Shown: piece by piece, positions 46,310 to 53,894 of the stretch
Position numbering within the stretch: the stretch's first letter is position 1
How the letters are laid out: the number at the start of each line of letters is the position of its first letter
Assembly (NCBI RefSeq): GCF_018413525.1
Contig: NZ_JAHCDD010000029.1
Coordinates: 1 to 60,289, forward strand
Origin: Acidovorax sp. CCYZU-2555
GTDB taxonomy: Bacteria > Pseudomonadota > Gammaproteobacteria > Burkholderiales > Burkholderiaceae_C
Length of the DNA stretch: 60,289 nt
Direction of reading: 5' to 3'
Translations under genes and position numbers: made by a program
The notes under the pieces: generated by a model
Seen by the model: only the letters and a program-made list of their open reading frames with translations
Databases searched by the model: none
What the model was told of the DNA's origin: nothing

Positions 46310-46819
46310 ATGGTGTTGTTGAACTGGTTCGAAACGGCGCCGCGCCGGGTGCTGGCGCTGATCAGCGCGGCCTGTGTGGCCATGCTCGCGTTTGGCATGT
46401 ATCTGCAGTATGGCCAGGGCCTCGAGCCCTGTCCCATGTGCATCGTGCAGCGCTACGCATTGATCGGCGTGGCGGTGTTCACCGGCATCGCGAGCCTGCG
46501 CCGCGGCCGCGGCTGGTTGTTCGGCTGGGGCGGCGTGGCGCTGCTGAGCGCGGGCTTCGGCGCCTTTGTCGCCGCGCGCCAGAGCTGGCTGCAATGGAAC
46601 CCGCCCGAAATCGCGACCTGCGGTCGTGACTTCTACGGCATGGTCGAGAACTACCCCTTGAGCCGCGCCATTCCCATGATCTTCCGTGGCTCGGGCGATT
46701 GCACCGCGATCGACTGGACTTTCCTCGGCGGCTCCATCGCCAACTGGTCGTTCATCTGCTTCGTGGTGATGGCCCTGGCCCTGGTCGCAGTGTTTCTGCG
46801 CCAGCGCGCAGCGCGTTAA
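46310..46819 (+). CDS. dsbB: Disulfide bond formation protein DsbB
   Basis: 169 residues, four membrane segments. Active motif EPCPMC (Cys41 and Cys44) in the first periplasmic loop; second Cys pair in IATCGRD (about 104) and GSGDCTAID (about 130). It passes electrons from DsbA to ubiquinone in the inner membrane, keeping DsbA oxidised. Follows cysA at 43 bp; with the sulfate importer the theme is sulfur, but co-regulation is not shown. Ribosome site AAGGACAAGAAAA is weak. Confidence 0.95.
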   Translation: MVLLNWFETAPRRVLALISAACVAMLAFGMYLQYGQGLEPCPMCIVQRYALIGVAVFTGIASLRRGRGWLFGWGGVALLSAGFGAFVAARQSWLQWNPPEIATCGRDFYGMVENYPLSRAIPMIFRGSGDCTAIDWTFLGGSIANWSFICFVVMALALVAVFLRQRAAR

Positions 46820-46866
46820 CGCTGCTCCAGCGGCTGCGTACTGGCCGCGCACCGTATCATGGCCGC

Positions 46867-47670
46867 ATGAGTCTGAGCCATTCCACGTTGGATATTGCCG
46901 CGCGCATCTGGAATGGCGCGTGCGAGACCGCGGCGGCCTGGTGGCGCAGCGTCTATCTCGGCGCCGTGGTGCTGGTGCTGCTGCTGTCGCCATCGAGCTA
47001 CCGCGGCCATTCGCGTGCGCGCATGGCCTACCAGCTGTATGTGCAGACCGGGCCGGTGCTGCTCGGCTTCACGGCGCTCGCGGCGCTGCTGTGCGCGGTT
47101 ATCACGCGCATCGTGATCGTCACCGCGCTGAGCTACGGTCTCTCGCGCTATGCGCTTGAGATGGTGGTTCGGGTGCTGGTGCTCGAATTGATTCCCCTCA
47201 CGGCCTGCCTGTTCGTCGCCATGCGCTGCACCATTCCCAATGGCACGCAGCTGGTGCAACTGCGTCTGCGCGGGCGTGCCGAGGCATTGCATCGCCATGG
47301 CCTTGATCCGGTGCGCAGCGAACTGCTGCCGCGCGCTGTGGGCGGTCTGTTCGCCTGTCTTACGCTCGCGGCGCTGAGCTGCGTGGTGGCGCTGATCACG
47401 GTGTATCTGAGCGTCTATGGTTTCAATCTCGCGGGCCTGCCTGCCTACACGCGGCTTTTCGGCCATGTTTTCTCGCCCGTGGTGACGCTGGTGTTCACGC
47501 TCAAGACGCTGTTCTTCAGCCTGGCCGTGGCGCTGATTCCATTGGCGTCCGGTTGGTACTCGCCGCTGCCGCGGCTGCGCCAGGAAGGGCGCGAGCTGGG
47601 CGGGCTGACACGCATGTTCGCGGTGTTGCTGTTGATTGAGGTGCTTTCGCTCATGGGCAATTACTATTGA
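46867..47670 (+). CDS. MlaE-family ABC permease (outer-membrane lipid asymmetry type)
   Basis: 267 residues from ATG 46867. Hydrophobic segments SVYLGAVVLVLLLSPSSY, VLLGFTALAALLCAVITRI, LTLAALSCVVALITVYLSV, TLFFSLAVALIPLASGW and MFAVLLLIEVLSLMGNYY. The MlaE domain moves phospholipid between the inner membrane and periplasmic MCE rings. It is 33 bp before an MCE-domain gene. Normally an MlaF ATPase gene lies between or beside these; none is present here, so the ATPase must be encoded elsewhere or this is a diverged system. A longer frame to 46699 overlaps dsbB and is rejected. Confidence 0.87.
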   Translation: MSLSHSTLDIAARIWNGACETAAAWWRSVYLGAVVLVLLLSPSSYRGHSRARMAYQLYVQTGPVLLGFTALAALLCAVITRIVIVTALSYGLSRYALEMVVRVLVLELIPLTACLFVAMRCTIPNGTQLVQLRLRGRAEALHRHGLDPVRSELLPRAVGGLFACLTLAALSCVVALITVYLSVYGFNLAGLPAYTRLFGHVFSPVVTLVFTLKTLFFSLAVALIPLASGWYSPLPRLRQEGRELGGLTRMFAVLLLIEVLSLMGNYY

Positions 47671-47703
47671 TGTTTTGGAGTTTGGCAATGTTCGGAAATC
47701 ACC

Positions 47704-48690
47704 ATGGATTCCACTGAACCGGACGCTGGCGCGGCGGTGCATTCGCCGGCCGAGCTGCGCCCCGTGGCCCATCTGCGTGCCAAGGCCGCGGCCTTGCTGC
47801 TGTTCACGCTGATGCTGGTCTTCGGCTCGGCGCTGTATCTGCTGTACTCACGCGGCGTGTTCGAGCCCACGCAGCAGCTGGTGCTGACCACCGACGATTC
47901 CGAAGGCGTGGTGGTGGGCATGGACATGACGTTCTCGGGCTTTCCGATAGGGCGCGTGCGCCGCATCGAACTGTCGGAAGACGGCAATGTGCGCATCGTC
48001 GTCGACGTGCCGCGCAAGGATGCGCATTGGCTGCGTGAAACCAGCGTGTTCACGCTGGTGCGCGGACTGGTCGGCGGCACGACCATCAAGGCCTACAGCG
48101 GCATTCTCACGGATGCGCCGCTGGCCGAAGGCTCGGTGCGGCCCGTGCTGCGCGGCGATGCCACGGCCGAGATTCCGCAGATCATGGCCTCGGCCAAGGA
48201 GCTGCTGGCCAACCTGGGCGCGATGACGGCCCAGGACTCGGCGCTGGGCGGCGCGCTGGGCCAGGTCCAGTCGCTGGCTGAACGCCTGCAGGGGCCGGGC
48301 GGGGCGCTGGGCGTGGTGATGGGCAACGAGGCCGATGCGCGCAAGGTGGTGCAGACGCTGGAGCGCGCGAATGCGCTGATTGCGCGCATGGAGCAGCTCG
48401 TGGTGCGCGCCGACCGCCAGGTGTTCGACGCCGACGGCGTGATGCCCGAAGTGCGCTCGACGGTAGTGCAGCTCAACGGCTTGCTTGCCGACACGCGCCA
48501 AAGCCTGCGCAAGGTCGATGCGGTGCTGGTCGAAGCCCAGGCCGTGGGCGCGAATGCGCGCGAGGCGACCGGCGATCTGGGCGCGCTGCGCGCCGAAGTC
48601 GAAAGCAATCTGCGCCGCCTCGAAGATATTCTCTCCGACCTCCAGCGCAAGTGGCCGCTGGCGCGCAAACCGGAGCTTGAACTGCCATGA
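47704..48690 (+). CDS. MlaD/MCE family protein
   Basis: 328 residues. An N-terminal anchor (ALLLFTLMLVFGSALYLLYS, about 30-50) then one MCE domain (about 55-135): LVLTTDDSEGVVVGMDMTFS, GFPIGRVRRIELSEDGNVRI, WLRETSVFTLVRGLVGGTTI. The rest (about 140-328) is helical and heptad-rich (LANLGAMTAQDSALGGALGQ, LRAEVESNLRRLEDILSDL), as in the pore-forming helices of hexameric MCE tubes. Likely periplasmic lipid carrier working with the MlaE protein upstream. It overlaps the next gene by 4 bp. Confidence 0.92.
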   Translation: MDSTEPDAGAAVHSPAELRPVAHLRAKAAALLLFTLMLVFGSALYLLYSRGVFEPTQQLVLTTDDSEGVVVGMDMTFSGFPIGRVRRIELSEDGNVRIVVDVPRKDAHWLRETSVFTLVRGLVGGTTIKAYSGILTDAPLAEGSVRPVLRGDATAEIPQIMASAKELLANLGAMTAQDSALGGALGQVQSLAERLQGPGGALGVVMGNEADARKVVQTLERANALIARMEQLVVRADRQVFDADGVMPEVRSTVVQLNGLLADTRQSLRKVDAVLVEAQAVGANAREATGDLGALRAEVESNLRRLEDILSDLQRKWPLARKPELELP

Positions 48691-49427
48691 CCGTGACGCG
48701 CCGCTTTTCCCTGCCCTGGGCCCGCTGGTCCGCAATTGCATTGCTGGGCGCAACACTGGCCGCCTGCAGCCAGAAACCGCCGGCCGCCGACTGGGCGCTC
48801 AACGCCGAATCGGCGTCCGACCGCGCCACCCAGGCGTACTTGCGTGCCGACCAGCGCGTGCAGGCGCTCGAATGGAGCAAGGCGCGCGCCGAAGTCGAAC
48901 GCACGGCCAGCCCGCAACTGCTCGCGCGCCTGGCGCTGATGCGCTGCGCGGTCGAGCATGCAAGCCTGCAATGGAATGAATGCGAAGAATATGTCGCGCT
49001 GGCTGTCGATGCCGATCCGCAGGAGCAGGCGTATGCGCGCTATCTGCAGGCCCAGCCTTTGTCGGCGCAGCAGATTGCGCTGTTGCCCAAGGCCCAGCAG
49101 CCGGTGGCACAAGCCTTGAGCGCGGGGCCGGCGGCAGCGTTTGCGGCCGTGAAGGCGGTGGACGCGCCGCTGTCGCGACTGCTCGCGGCGTCGGTGGTGC
49201 TGCGCGCGCAAGGCCCGTCGCCGGAGTTGCTGGTGGAGGCCGTGGACACCGCATCGGCCCAGGGCTGGCGACGCCCGTTGCTCGCATGGCTGCTGCTGTC
49301 GGCACGCCAGGCGCAGCAGTCTGGCGATATGGAAACCGCGCAGCGGCTGGAACGCCGTGTGCGTGTGCTGGAAGGTCAGGCGGAGGGCGAGGCTGCGTCG
49401 GGTTCGCAACCCGGCGCCGGGCGCTGA
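48687..49427 (+). CDS. Lipoprotein of unknown function in the MCE operon
   Basis: 246 residues. MTVTRRFSLPWARWSAIALL then GATLAACSQKPP gives a lipobox (LAAC), so a membrane-anchored lipoprotein. The mature part is Ala/Leu/Gln-rich helix (ATQAYLRADQRVQALEWSKA, LAVDADPQEQAYARYLQAQP), consistent with short TPR-like or helical repeats. No catalytic motif. It overlaps the MCE gene by 4 bp and is probably the operon's periplasmic partner, but it does not resemble the standard MlaA, MlaB or MlaC. Confidence 0.8.
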   Translation: MTVTRRFSLPWARWSAIALLGATLAACSQKPPAADWALNAESASDRATQAYLRADQRVQALEWSKARAEVERTASPQLLARLALMRCAVEHASLQWNECEEYVALAVDADPQEQAYARYLQAQPLSAQQIALLPKAQQPVAQALSAGPAAAFAAVKAVDAPLSRLLAASVVLRAQGPSPELLVEAVDTASAQGWRRPLLAWLLLSARQAQQSGDMETAQRLERRVRVLEGQAEGEAASGSQPGAGR

Positions 49428-49437
49428 CCCTCGGGTC

Positions 49438-49599
49438 TTACTCTTCGAGCAGCGTGAACAGGTCGACGACCTGCAGGCTGTCGGCGGCCTGGGCCGCGTT
49501 GTCAATCCAGAGCATCAAGGTCATCGAAGCGACGGCCAGGACCACGGTAACGGCGAAAGCCACGAGGGGGTGGCGAGAGATGGAAGGAAAAGCTTGCAT
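49438..49599 (-). CDS. Small single-pass membrane protein, 53 residues
   Basis: ATG 49599 is preceded by AGGAGG at 4 nt spacing, an ideal ribosome site. Sequence: short N-terminus (MQAFPSISRHPL), one hydrophobic span (VAFAVTVVLAVASMTLMLWI), then an acidic tail (NAAQAADSLQVVDLFTLLEE). Bitopic, with positive residues at the N-terminus. No family recognised. It ends 10 bp from the lipoprotein gene (convergent). The same frame extends upstream, but the start at 49599 is decided by the ribosome site. Confidence 0.65.
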   Translation of the reverse strand: MQAFPSISRHPLVAFAVTVVLAVASMTLMLWIDNAAQAADSLQVVDLFTLLEE

Positions 49600-49768
49600 G
49601 GGACCTCCTGGGAGGTAAATGGCGACAGGGACAAGGGGCGAATCGGTCAACCGTGCGGACGGTATTCGTTCCATCCTGCGACCCCTCGATTGCAGCTCGA
49701 ATCCTTCTTTTTCCTTGTGGGACAAATGCGCGTGCGCTTGCCGCCCGTGATGCCGCGATGGCCTGGCG

Positions 49769-49800
49769 AAAAAAAGCGAAGCACCAGGCTTCGCTTTTTT
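49769..49800. terminator. Bidirectional terminator between the small membrane protein and porin genes
   Basis: AAAAAAGCGAAGC and GCTTCGCTTTTTT pair around ACCAG. On the minus strand it terminates the porin gene 42 bp after its stop. Confidence 0.92.
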
Positions 49801-49842
49801 GTGGAAGGGCATGCCCGCAGGCATGCACTCGGACGGGGCCGT

Positions 49843-50877
49843 TCAGAAACGGTGGCGCACGCCCAGCACCAGGCTGGTGCCCGATTTCAGGTTGGTGATC
49901 TTGTCGTGCATGACCACGCTGTACAAATCGGTGCGCTTGGAGAGGAAGTGGTCGTAACCGACGCTGGCGGTCGTGCGCGTGGCGTTGACCGGGCCTTCCA
50001 CCTTGGTGCGGGCAACGGCGGCCTTCACGGTGCCGGCCTTGCTCAGCACGGGAACGTCCAGGCCCAGCGAGATGGTGCGGGCTTCGAAGTTGGTGGCATC
50101 GACTTCGGCCTGGCCGTAGGTCGCATAGGCCTTGACGACGCTGAAGTCGTATGTGCCGCCCAGCATCCAGTCGGTCTTGGTGTTGGCCAAAGGCGTGAGG
50201 GCCACGGGGTTGTTGATCTTCACGTGCTCGTAGAAGCCCAGCAGCGTCAGCGGGCCGCCGAAGTACATCACGTTGACGCCGACATTGCCCTTGCCCGAGT
50301 CACCGGCTTGTTCGCCGAACTGGTAGTGCAGGTTGGCGCTCAGACCGCCGAAGCTTGGCGTGGAGTAGGTGACCTGGTTGCTCCAGCCGGTGTCGGCGGG
50401 CGTGGTCAGGTTGCCAAAGCCCCAGGCGGGCAGGCTGGCCATGTTGGCGTGCAGCACCAGGGGCGACACGGTGAAGGAGTCGCCGTAGGGGTTGGCCAGG
50501 ATGGTCGGCAGGAAGTTGGGCGCCTTCGAGCGGCCCAGGCGCAGGCCGCCGAAGCCGCCGGTCAGTGCGACGTTGGCGTCACGCGAGAAAGCCGGGTCGC
50601 CATCGTAGCGGCCCAGATTGCCGACGTCGGCGCGCAAGAAGGAGTTCAGCACGAACTCGGCCTTGAGACCGCCGCCCAGATCTTCCTTGCCCGAGAAGCC
50701 AATCCACGAGGTCGTCATGCCGCCCGAACCCACGGTGCTGGTGCGCCCGACGCTGCCGGACTGGCGCATGGAGCCAGCGTAGACATCGACCAGACCAGAG
50801 ATTTGCACCGTGCTTTGGGCATGTGCCGCGCCAGCGCATGCAAGGGCTGCAACCAGGGCGAGCAGAGACTTCTTCAT
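49843..50877 (-). CDS. Gram-negative porin
   Basis: 344 residues. Signal peptide MKKSLLALVAALACAGAAHA, then a beta-strand-rich mature chain (VQISGLVDVYAGSMRQSGSV, SWIGFSGKEDLGGGLKAEFV, LRLGRSKAPNFLPTI, GLSANLHYQFGEQAGD) ending in the aromatic C-terminus LVLGVRHRF. Typical 16-stranded trimeric porin of betaproteobacteria. AGGAG lies before the start. A sigma-54-type promoter sits 40-54 bp upstream (50917-50931), which suggests nitrogen-, C4-acid- or stress-linked control. Confidence 0.96.
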   Translation of the reverse strand: MKKSLLALVAALACAGAAHAQSTVQISGLVDVYAGSMRQSGSVGRTSTVGSGGMTTSWIGFSGKEDLGGGLKAEFVLNSFLRADVGNLGRYDGDPAFSRDANVALTGGFGGLRLGRSKAPNFLPTILANPYGDSFTVSPLVLHANMASLPAWGFGNLTTPADTGWSNQVTYSTPSFGGLSANLHYQFGEQAGDSGKGNVGVNVMYFGGPLTLLGFYEHVKINNPVALTPLANTKTDWMLGGTYDFSVVKAYATYGQAEVDATNFEARTISLGLDVPVLSKAGTVKAAVARTKVEGPVNATRTTASVGYDHFLSKRTDLYSVVMHDKITNLKSGTSLVLGVRHRF

Positions 50878-50916
50878 AGGGACTCCTGTAATAAAAGGTT
50901 AGGAAACGTGAATATA

Positions 50917-50931
50917 GCAAGAGCTGTGCCA
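50917..50931 (-). promoter_or_regulatory. Sigma-54 promoter (TGGCAC-N5-TTGC) for the porin
   Basis: Minus-strand TGGCACAGCTCTTGC has the -24 GG and -12 GC separated by exactly 10 nt and matches the sigma-54 consensus at all but one base. The start site would fall near 50906, giving a 28-nt leader before the porin ATG at 50877. No enhancer-binding regulator gene is in the window. Confidence 0.7.
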
Positions 50932-51096
50932 GCTTTTTGCGTAGGACCCGTCCTGCGTGAATATATGCTTATGACGCTGTAATGAATGTTGCATGTCGCC
51001 AACAGGTGCGCTGCGGGCGCGGTCCACACCCTCCCGGTTGCCCCGGCGCGCCGGGCACCGCACAATGGGCTTCCAGATATGTACAAGGAGATTTGC

Positions 51097-51309
51097 ATGC
51101 AGCCCGAAGTACCTGAGGAAAACGTCTTTGGCGAGAACGACGGCAGCAGCTACAGCGCCACGCTGCGCCAAGCGAATGGCGTCTGGTATTGCGCCAGTTT
51201 CGTCGTCGATGAGCACAACATCCTGCTCAACGGCGAAACCTGGCCCACGCGCGAGGCTGCACTGGAGGCGATCCGGCGCATCGCTTCGGGCGACCGGGCG
51301 CCGCTCTGA
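51097..51309 (+). CDS. Small protein of unknown function, 70 residues
   Basis: ATG 51097 follows AAGGAG at 6 nt; a nearby ATG at 51079 contains that ribosome site and is rejected. MQPEVPEENVFGENDGSSYS, then LRQANGVWYCASFVVDEHNI, LLNGETWPTREAALEAIRRI. Acidic start, mixed alpha/beta, one Cys, no signal or membrane span, so probably cytoplasmic. No family recognised. The TREAALEAIRRI end resembles short regulatory or substrate-binding domains only in a general way. Confidence 0.62.
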   Translation: MQPEVPEENVFGENDGSSYSATLRQANGVWYCASFVVDEHNILLNGETWPTREAALEAIRRIASGDRAPL

Positions 51310-51350
51310 TGGTGTCGTTCGTCACTCTATTTTCTTGGGGTATCGGATAA

Positions 51351-51379
51351 TTGTGTTAATAGTCTATGGCTATTATACT
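51351..51379 (+). promoter_or_regulatory. Sigma-70 promoter with an overlapping dyad
   Basis: TTGTGT (51351-51356), 17 bp, TATACT (51374-51379): the best sigma-70 match in the right half of the window. The spacer holds TAATAG-N7-CTATTA (51357-51375), which touches the -10 box and would block polymerase if bound. It serves the gene at 51413. Confidence 0.7.
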
Positions 51380-51412
51380 TTCAACCTCTGATCACTTTGA
51401 GGGAGGGGATGT

Positions 51413-51826
51413 ATGCGCAGACATGTCATCACCTGCATGGCCTGGCTCGCTTTCGGCAGTGCGAGCGCCGCGCCTGACTATCTGATTCCCGATGAGTTCA
51501 TCGGCAGTTATCTGGCCAATCGCTCGTCGGAAGCCTGTCTTCGGCAGGAGCGTGCGGGCCAGGCCACGCCCGCCTACCTGGTGGTGCAGTCGCGGTTTTT
51601 TCGCTATGGGTACATGAATCCCCAGCAGGACAACAGCCTGGATGCCATGGTGTGCCGCGCCACCGAGCCCATCGTCGTGGTGAAGGACGGTGTGGAAGTG
51701 CGCAGCGAATGCTTTCTGACCAATGAACTGGTCAAGCGGCATTTCAGATTCACCAAGCGCGCAGGCGTGCTTTGGCTGCGCGATCTCGATCGCCAGACCG
51801 AAGAGGAATTCGAAGCCTGTTATTGA
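51413..51826 (+). CDS. Secreted protein of unknown function
   Basis: 137 residues. Signal peptide MRRHVITCMAWLAFGSASAA, cleavage near residue 20, then APDYLIPDEFIGSYLANRSS, EACLRQERAGQATPAYLVVQ, CRATEPIVVVKDGVEVRSEC, RAGVLWLRDLDRQTEEEFEA. Four Cys in the mature part are enough for two disulfides; lipocalin- or Ig-like beta content is likely. The ribosome site GGGAGGGG precedes the ATG. No family recognised. It ends 13 bp from the convergent nuclease gene. Confidence 0.72.
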   Translation: MRRHVITCMAWLAFGSASAAPDYLIPDEFIGSYLANRSSEACLRQERAGQATPAYLVVQSRFFRYGYMNPQQDNSLDAMVCRATEPIVVVKDGVEVRSECFLTNELVKRHFRFTKRAGVLWLRDLDRQTEEEFEACY

Positions 51827-51838
51827 CAGCGCTGCGCC

Positions 51839-52264
51839 TCAGCGGCGTCGCCATTCCCAGGGCGCAACCGGGTGCGCATCGGCCCATAGCCCGCGGCGCG
51901 CGGAACGCGCCTGCGCCTGCAGCGCGCGCAGGTCGGGCCGCATCTCGGCATAACGCTCATAGACCCAGGCCATGCCCGCGCTCACCTGGTGCGCGGCCAC
52001 ATCCTCGCCGCGGCATTCGACTTCGGCAACGGTGCGCGCATAGTCGTCGGTGTCCATTGGCCGGATCCTGGCGCGGGTGTCGAGGCACAGCGCGGCCAGG
52101 CTGCTGCGCGCTGCGTCGCTGAACGACTGGTAGCGCTCGGGCGCGTCGATCGCATGAATGCGCACCTGGCGCTGCGGGGCGGCCGCCGCGCAGCGCACGG
52201 TCATGGAGTCGCCGTCGCTGATGCCGACGACCAGGCAGACAAGGATCGCGGAGATCATCTGCAT
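51839..52264 (-). CDS. Thermonuclease (SNase/TNase) family protein
   Basis: 141 residues from ATG 52264. N-terminal hydrophobic segment (MISAILVCLVVGI, a signal peptide or anchor), then the SNase fold: ISDGDSMTVRCA, VRIHAIDAPERYQSFSD, SLAALCLDTRARIRP, DDYARTVAEVECRGEDVAAH (catalytic Arg in YxRTVA), VSAGMAWVYERYAEM, SARRGLWADAHPVAPWEWR. Secreted or surface calcium-dependent nucleases of this family degrade DNA and RNA. A second start (M at 52315) is possible. It is next to small unknown secreted genes, which might be immunity partners, but no pairing is shown. Confidence 0.85.
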   Translation of the reverse strand: MQMISAILVCLVVGISDGDSMTVRCAAAAPQRQVRIHAIDAPERYQSFSDAARSSLAALCLDTRARIRPMDTDDYARTVAEVECRGEDVAAHQVSAGMAWVYERYAEMRPDLRALQAQARSARRGLWADAHPVAPWEWRRR

Positions 52265-52399
52265 ATGGTGCCGCGGATGTGCGATTTCCGATATGCACCC
52301 GACCAACTTGCACATGAGAAAAACCGGATTGCCAAGCAGCCCGTGCCAGGCCCAGACTGAGGGGTTTCCCATTCACTTCGTCTATTCAAGATTGCGCAC

Positions 52400-53269
52400 A
52401 TGACACTTTCCCTGGACCACTTGGTGATTGCCGTTTCCGATCTGCCGCGCACCATTGCCGACTACAGCGCGCTGGGCTTTCATGTCATCGAGGGCGGTCG
52501 GCATCCGGGCCGGCCCACGCACAACGCGCTGGTGGTGTTCGAAGACGGCAGCTATCTGGAGCTGATCGCCTGGCATGCCCAGGGCCTGGCCGAAGACCGC
52601 TGGTGGCAGTGGCTGCAAGCCCATGGCGAAGGCCTGGTCGATTTCGCGCTGCACCCCGGCGATGTCAAGGCCGTGGTCGAGCGCGCCGGCGCTGGCGGGC
52701 TGCTGCTCGAAGGCCCGCTCGATGGCGGCCGTGCGCGGCCCGACGGCGAATTGCTCCAGTGGCAGACCGCGAGAGCCGCAACGCCCGATCTGCCTTTTCT
52801 GTGCGGCGACATCACGCCGCGCCAACTGCGCGTGCAGCACGGCGCGGTGCGCGCGCATGCCAATGGCGTGAGCGGCGTGGCCAGCGTGACGCTGGTGGTC
52901 GATAGTCTGGAAACCACGCTGGCCGGCTACCAGGCCTTGCTGGGTGAGGATGCGCTGCAGACCGCGCCGCTCAATCTTGCGGGCACGGGCCTGCGGTTGG
53001 CGAGCCTGGGCCTGCCCGCGCATGCGAGCGAACATGGCGTGGCGCAGGGCGGCACCAGCCTGGTCCTGCTCGAGCCCGACCAGGGCAGCCGCGCCGCGGC
53101 GGCCCAGTCCTTGTCGGCGGTGTTGCGCCAGCGCGGTCAGGGCGTGCTGGGCTTTGCGCTGCGCGGCCGCCTGGGCGCCGAGGCGCTGCCCTGGGGCCGT
53201 GCGACTGAACTGCCTGGGGAACTGACCCATGGCGCGTTGATCGAGTACCAGCGCCAGGCCGGCCTCTGA
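52400..53269 (+). CDS. VOC family protein (glyoxalase-like domain)
   Basis: 289 residues. MTLSLDHLVIAVSDLPRTIA, DYSALGFHVIEGGRHPGRPT, HNALVVFEDGSYLELIAWHA are the first VOC module; VASVTLVVDSLETTLAGYQA and FALRGRLGAEAL belong to the second. The Glyoxalase_3-type pattern (H...E metal ligands in LDHLVIAV and LELIAW) suggests a metal-dependent enzyme such as a lyase, dioxygenase or resistance protein. Substrate unknown. It sits between the nuclease gene and the convergent monooxygenase cassette. Confidence 0.9.
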   Translation: MTLSLDHLVIAVSDLPRTIADYSALGFHVIEGGRHPGRPTHNALVVFEDGSYLELIAWHAQGLAEDRWWQWLQAHGEGLVDFALHPGDVKAVVERAGAGGLLLEGPLDGGRARPDGELLQWQTARAATPDLPFLCGDITPRQLRVQHGAVRAHANGVSGVASVTLVVDSLETTLAGYQALLGEDALQTAPLNLAGTGLRLASLGLPAHASEHGVAQGGTSLVLLEPDQGSRAAAAQSLSAVLRQRGQGVLGFALRGRLGAEALPWGRATELPGELTHGALIEYQRQAGL

Positions 53270-53279
53270 TCGATGCGGC

Positions 53280-53894
53280 TCAGCCGGCGGGTGTGGGTTC
53301 GCCCAGCGAAAGCATCAGCCGGTTGGCCCAGTTGAAGAAGGCCGCGCCATGGATGGCGTCGGAGATGGCCGCGTCGTCCAGGCCCGCGGCGCGCAGGCGC
53401 AGCACATGGCTTTGGTCGAACGTCGAAGGCGTGTTGCTCAGGGCGACGCTGGCTTCCACGACCGCGTTCCAGCGTTCATCGCCCAGATCGGCCTCGGTGC
53501 CCTGGTCCAGCAGGCGCTGCACGTCGTCGCTGCGCTTGGAGAAATGGCTTGCAAAGCGCGCATGGACCGAAGCGCAGTAGATGCAGCCGTTATGGCGCGA
53601 GGTCGCGGCCGCGGCCAGCTCGCGCTCGGCGCGCGGCAGTCCGGCTTCGGGGTTGTAGAAGATGTCCTTGTCGGTCTTGGTGCGCGCGGCCAGCGTGTCG
53701 GGATCGCGCGCCAGCAGGCGGAAGTAGGGCGACTTGATGCGCGAGGCATCGACCAGGCCGGCCTGGTGGCGCGGGCTGAAGTCTTCTTCTGGCAAGGGCG
53801 CGATCCAGGGCAGCCATTCGAGCTGGGCCTGGGTGAACTCCAGCGGCTCTTGGTTGTCGGGGTGGGCAATGAGCGCGTTTTCGGGATAGGTCAT
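53280..53894 (-). CDS. Alkylhydroperoxidase-domain protein (AhpD-like, Avi_7169-like)
   Basis: 204 residues from ATG 53894. Carries the AhpD/CMD core: RELAAAATSRHNGCIYCASV (the CxxC peroxidase motif), HARFASHFSKRSDDVQRLLD, LRAAGLDDAAISDAIHGAAF, NWANRLMLSLGEP. It matches a peroxidase-like family seen only next to a CMD protein, a luciferase-like monooxygenase and an ABC importer. Its start overlaps the CMD gene by 4 bp (ATGA). Probably removes peroxide or acts as a decarboxylase in the cassette. The longer frame toward 54560 is rejected. Confidence 0.9.
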   Translation of the reverse strand: MTYPENALIAHPDNQEPLEFTQAQLEWLPWIAPLPEEDFSPRHQAGLVDASRIKSPYFRLLARDPDTLAARTKTDKDIFYNPEAGLPRAERELAAAATSRHNGCIYCASVHARFASHFSKRSDDVQRLLDQGTEADLGDERWNAVVEASVALSNTPSTFDQSHVLRLRAAGLDDAAISDAIHGAAFFNWANRLMLSLGEPTPAG

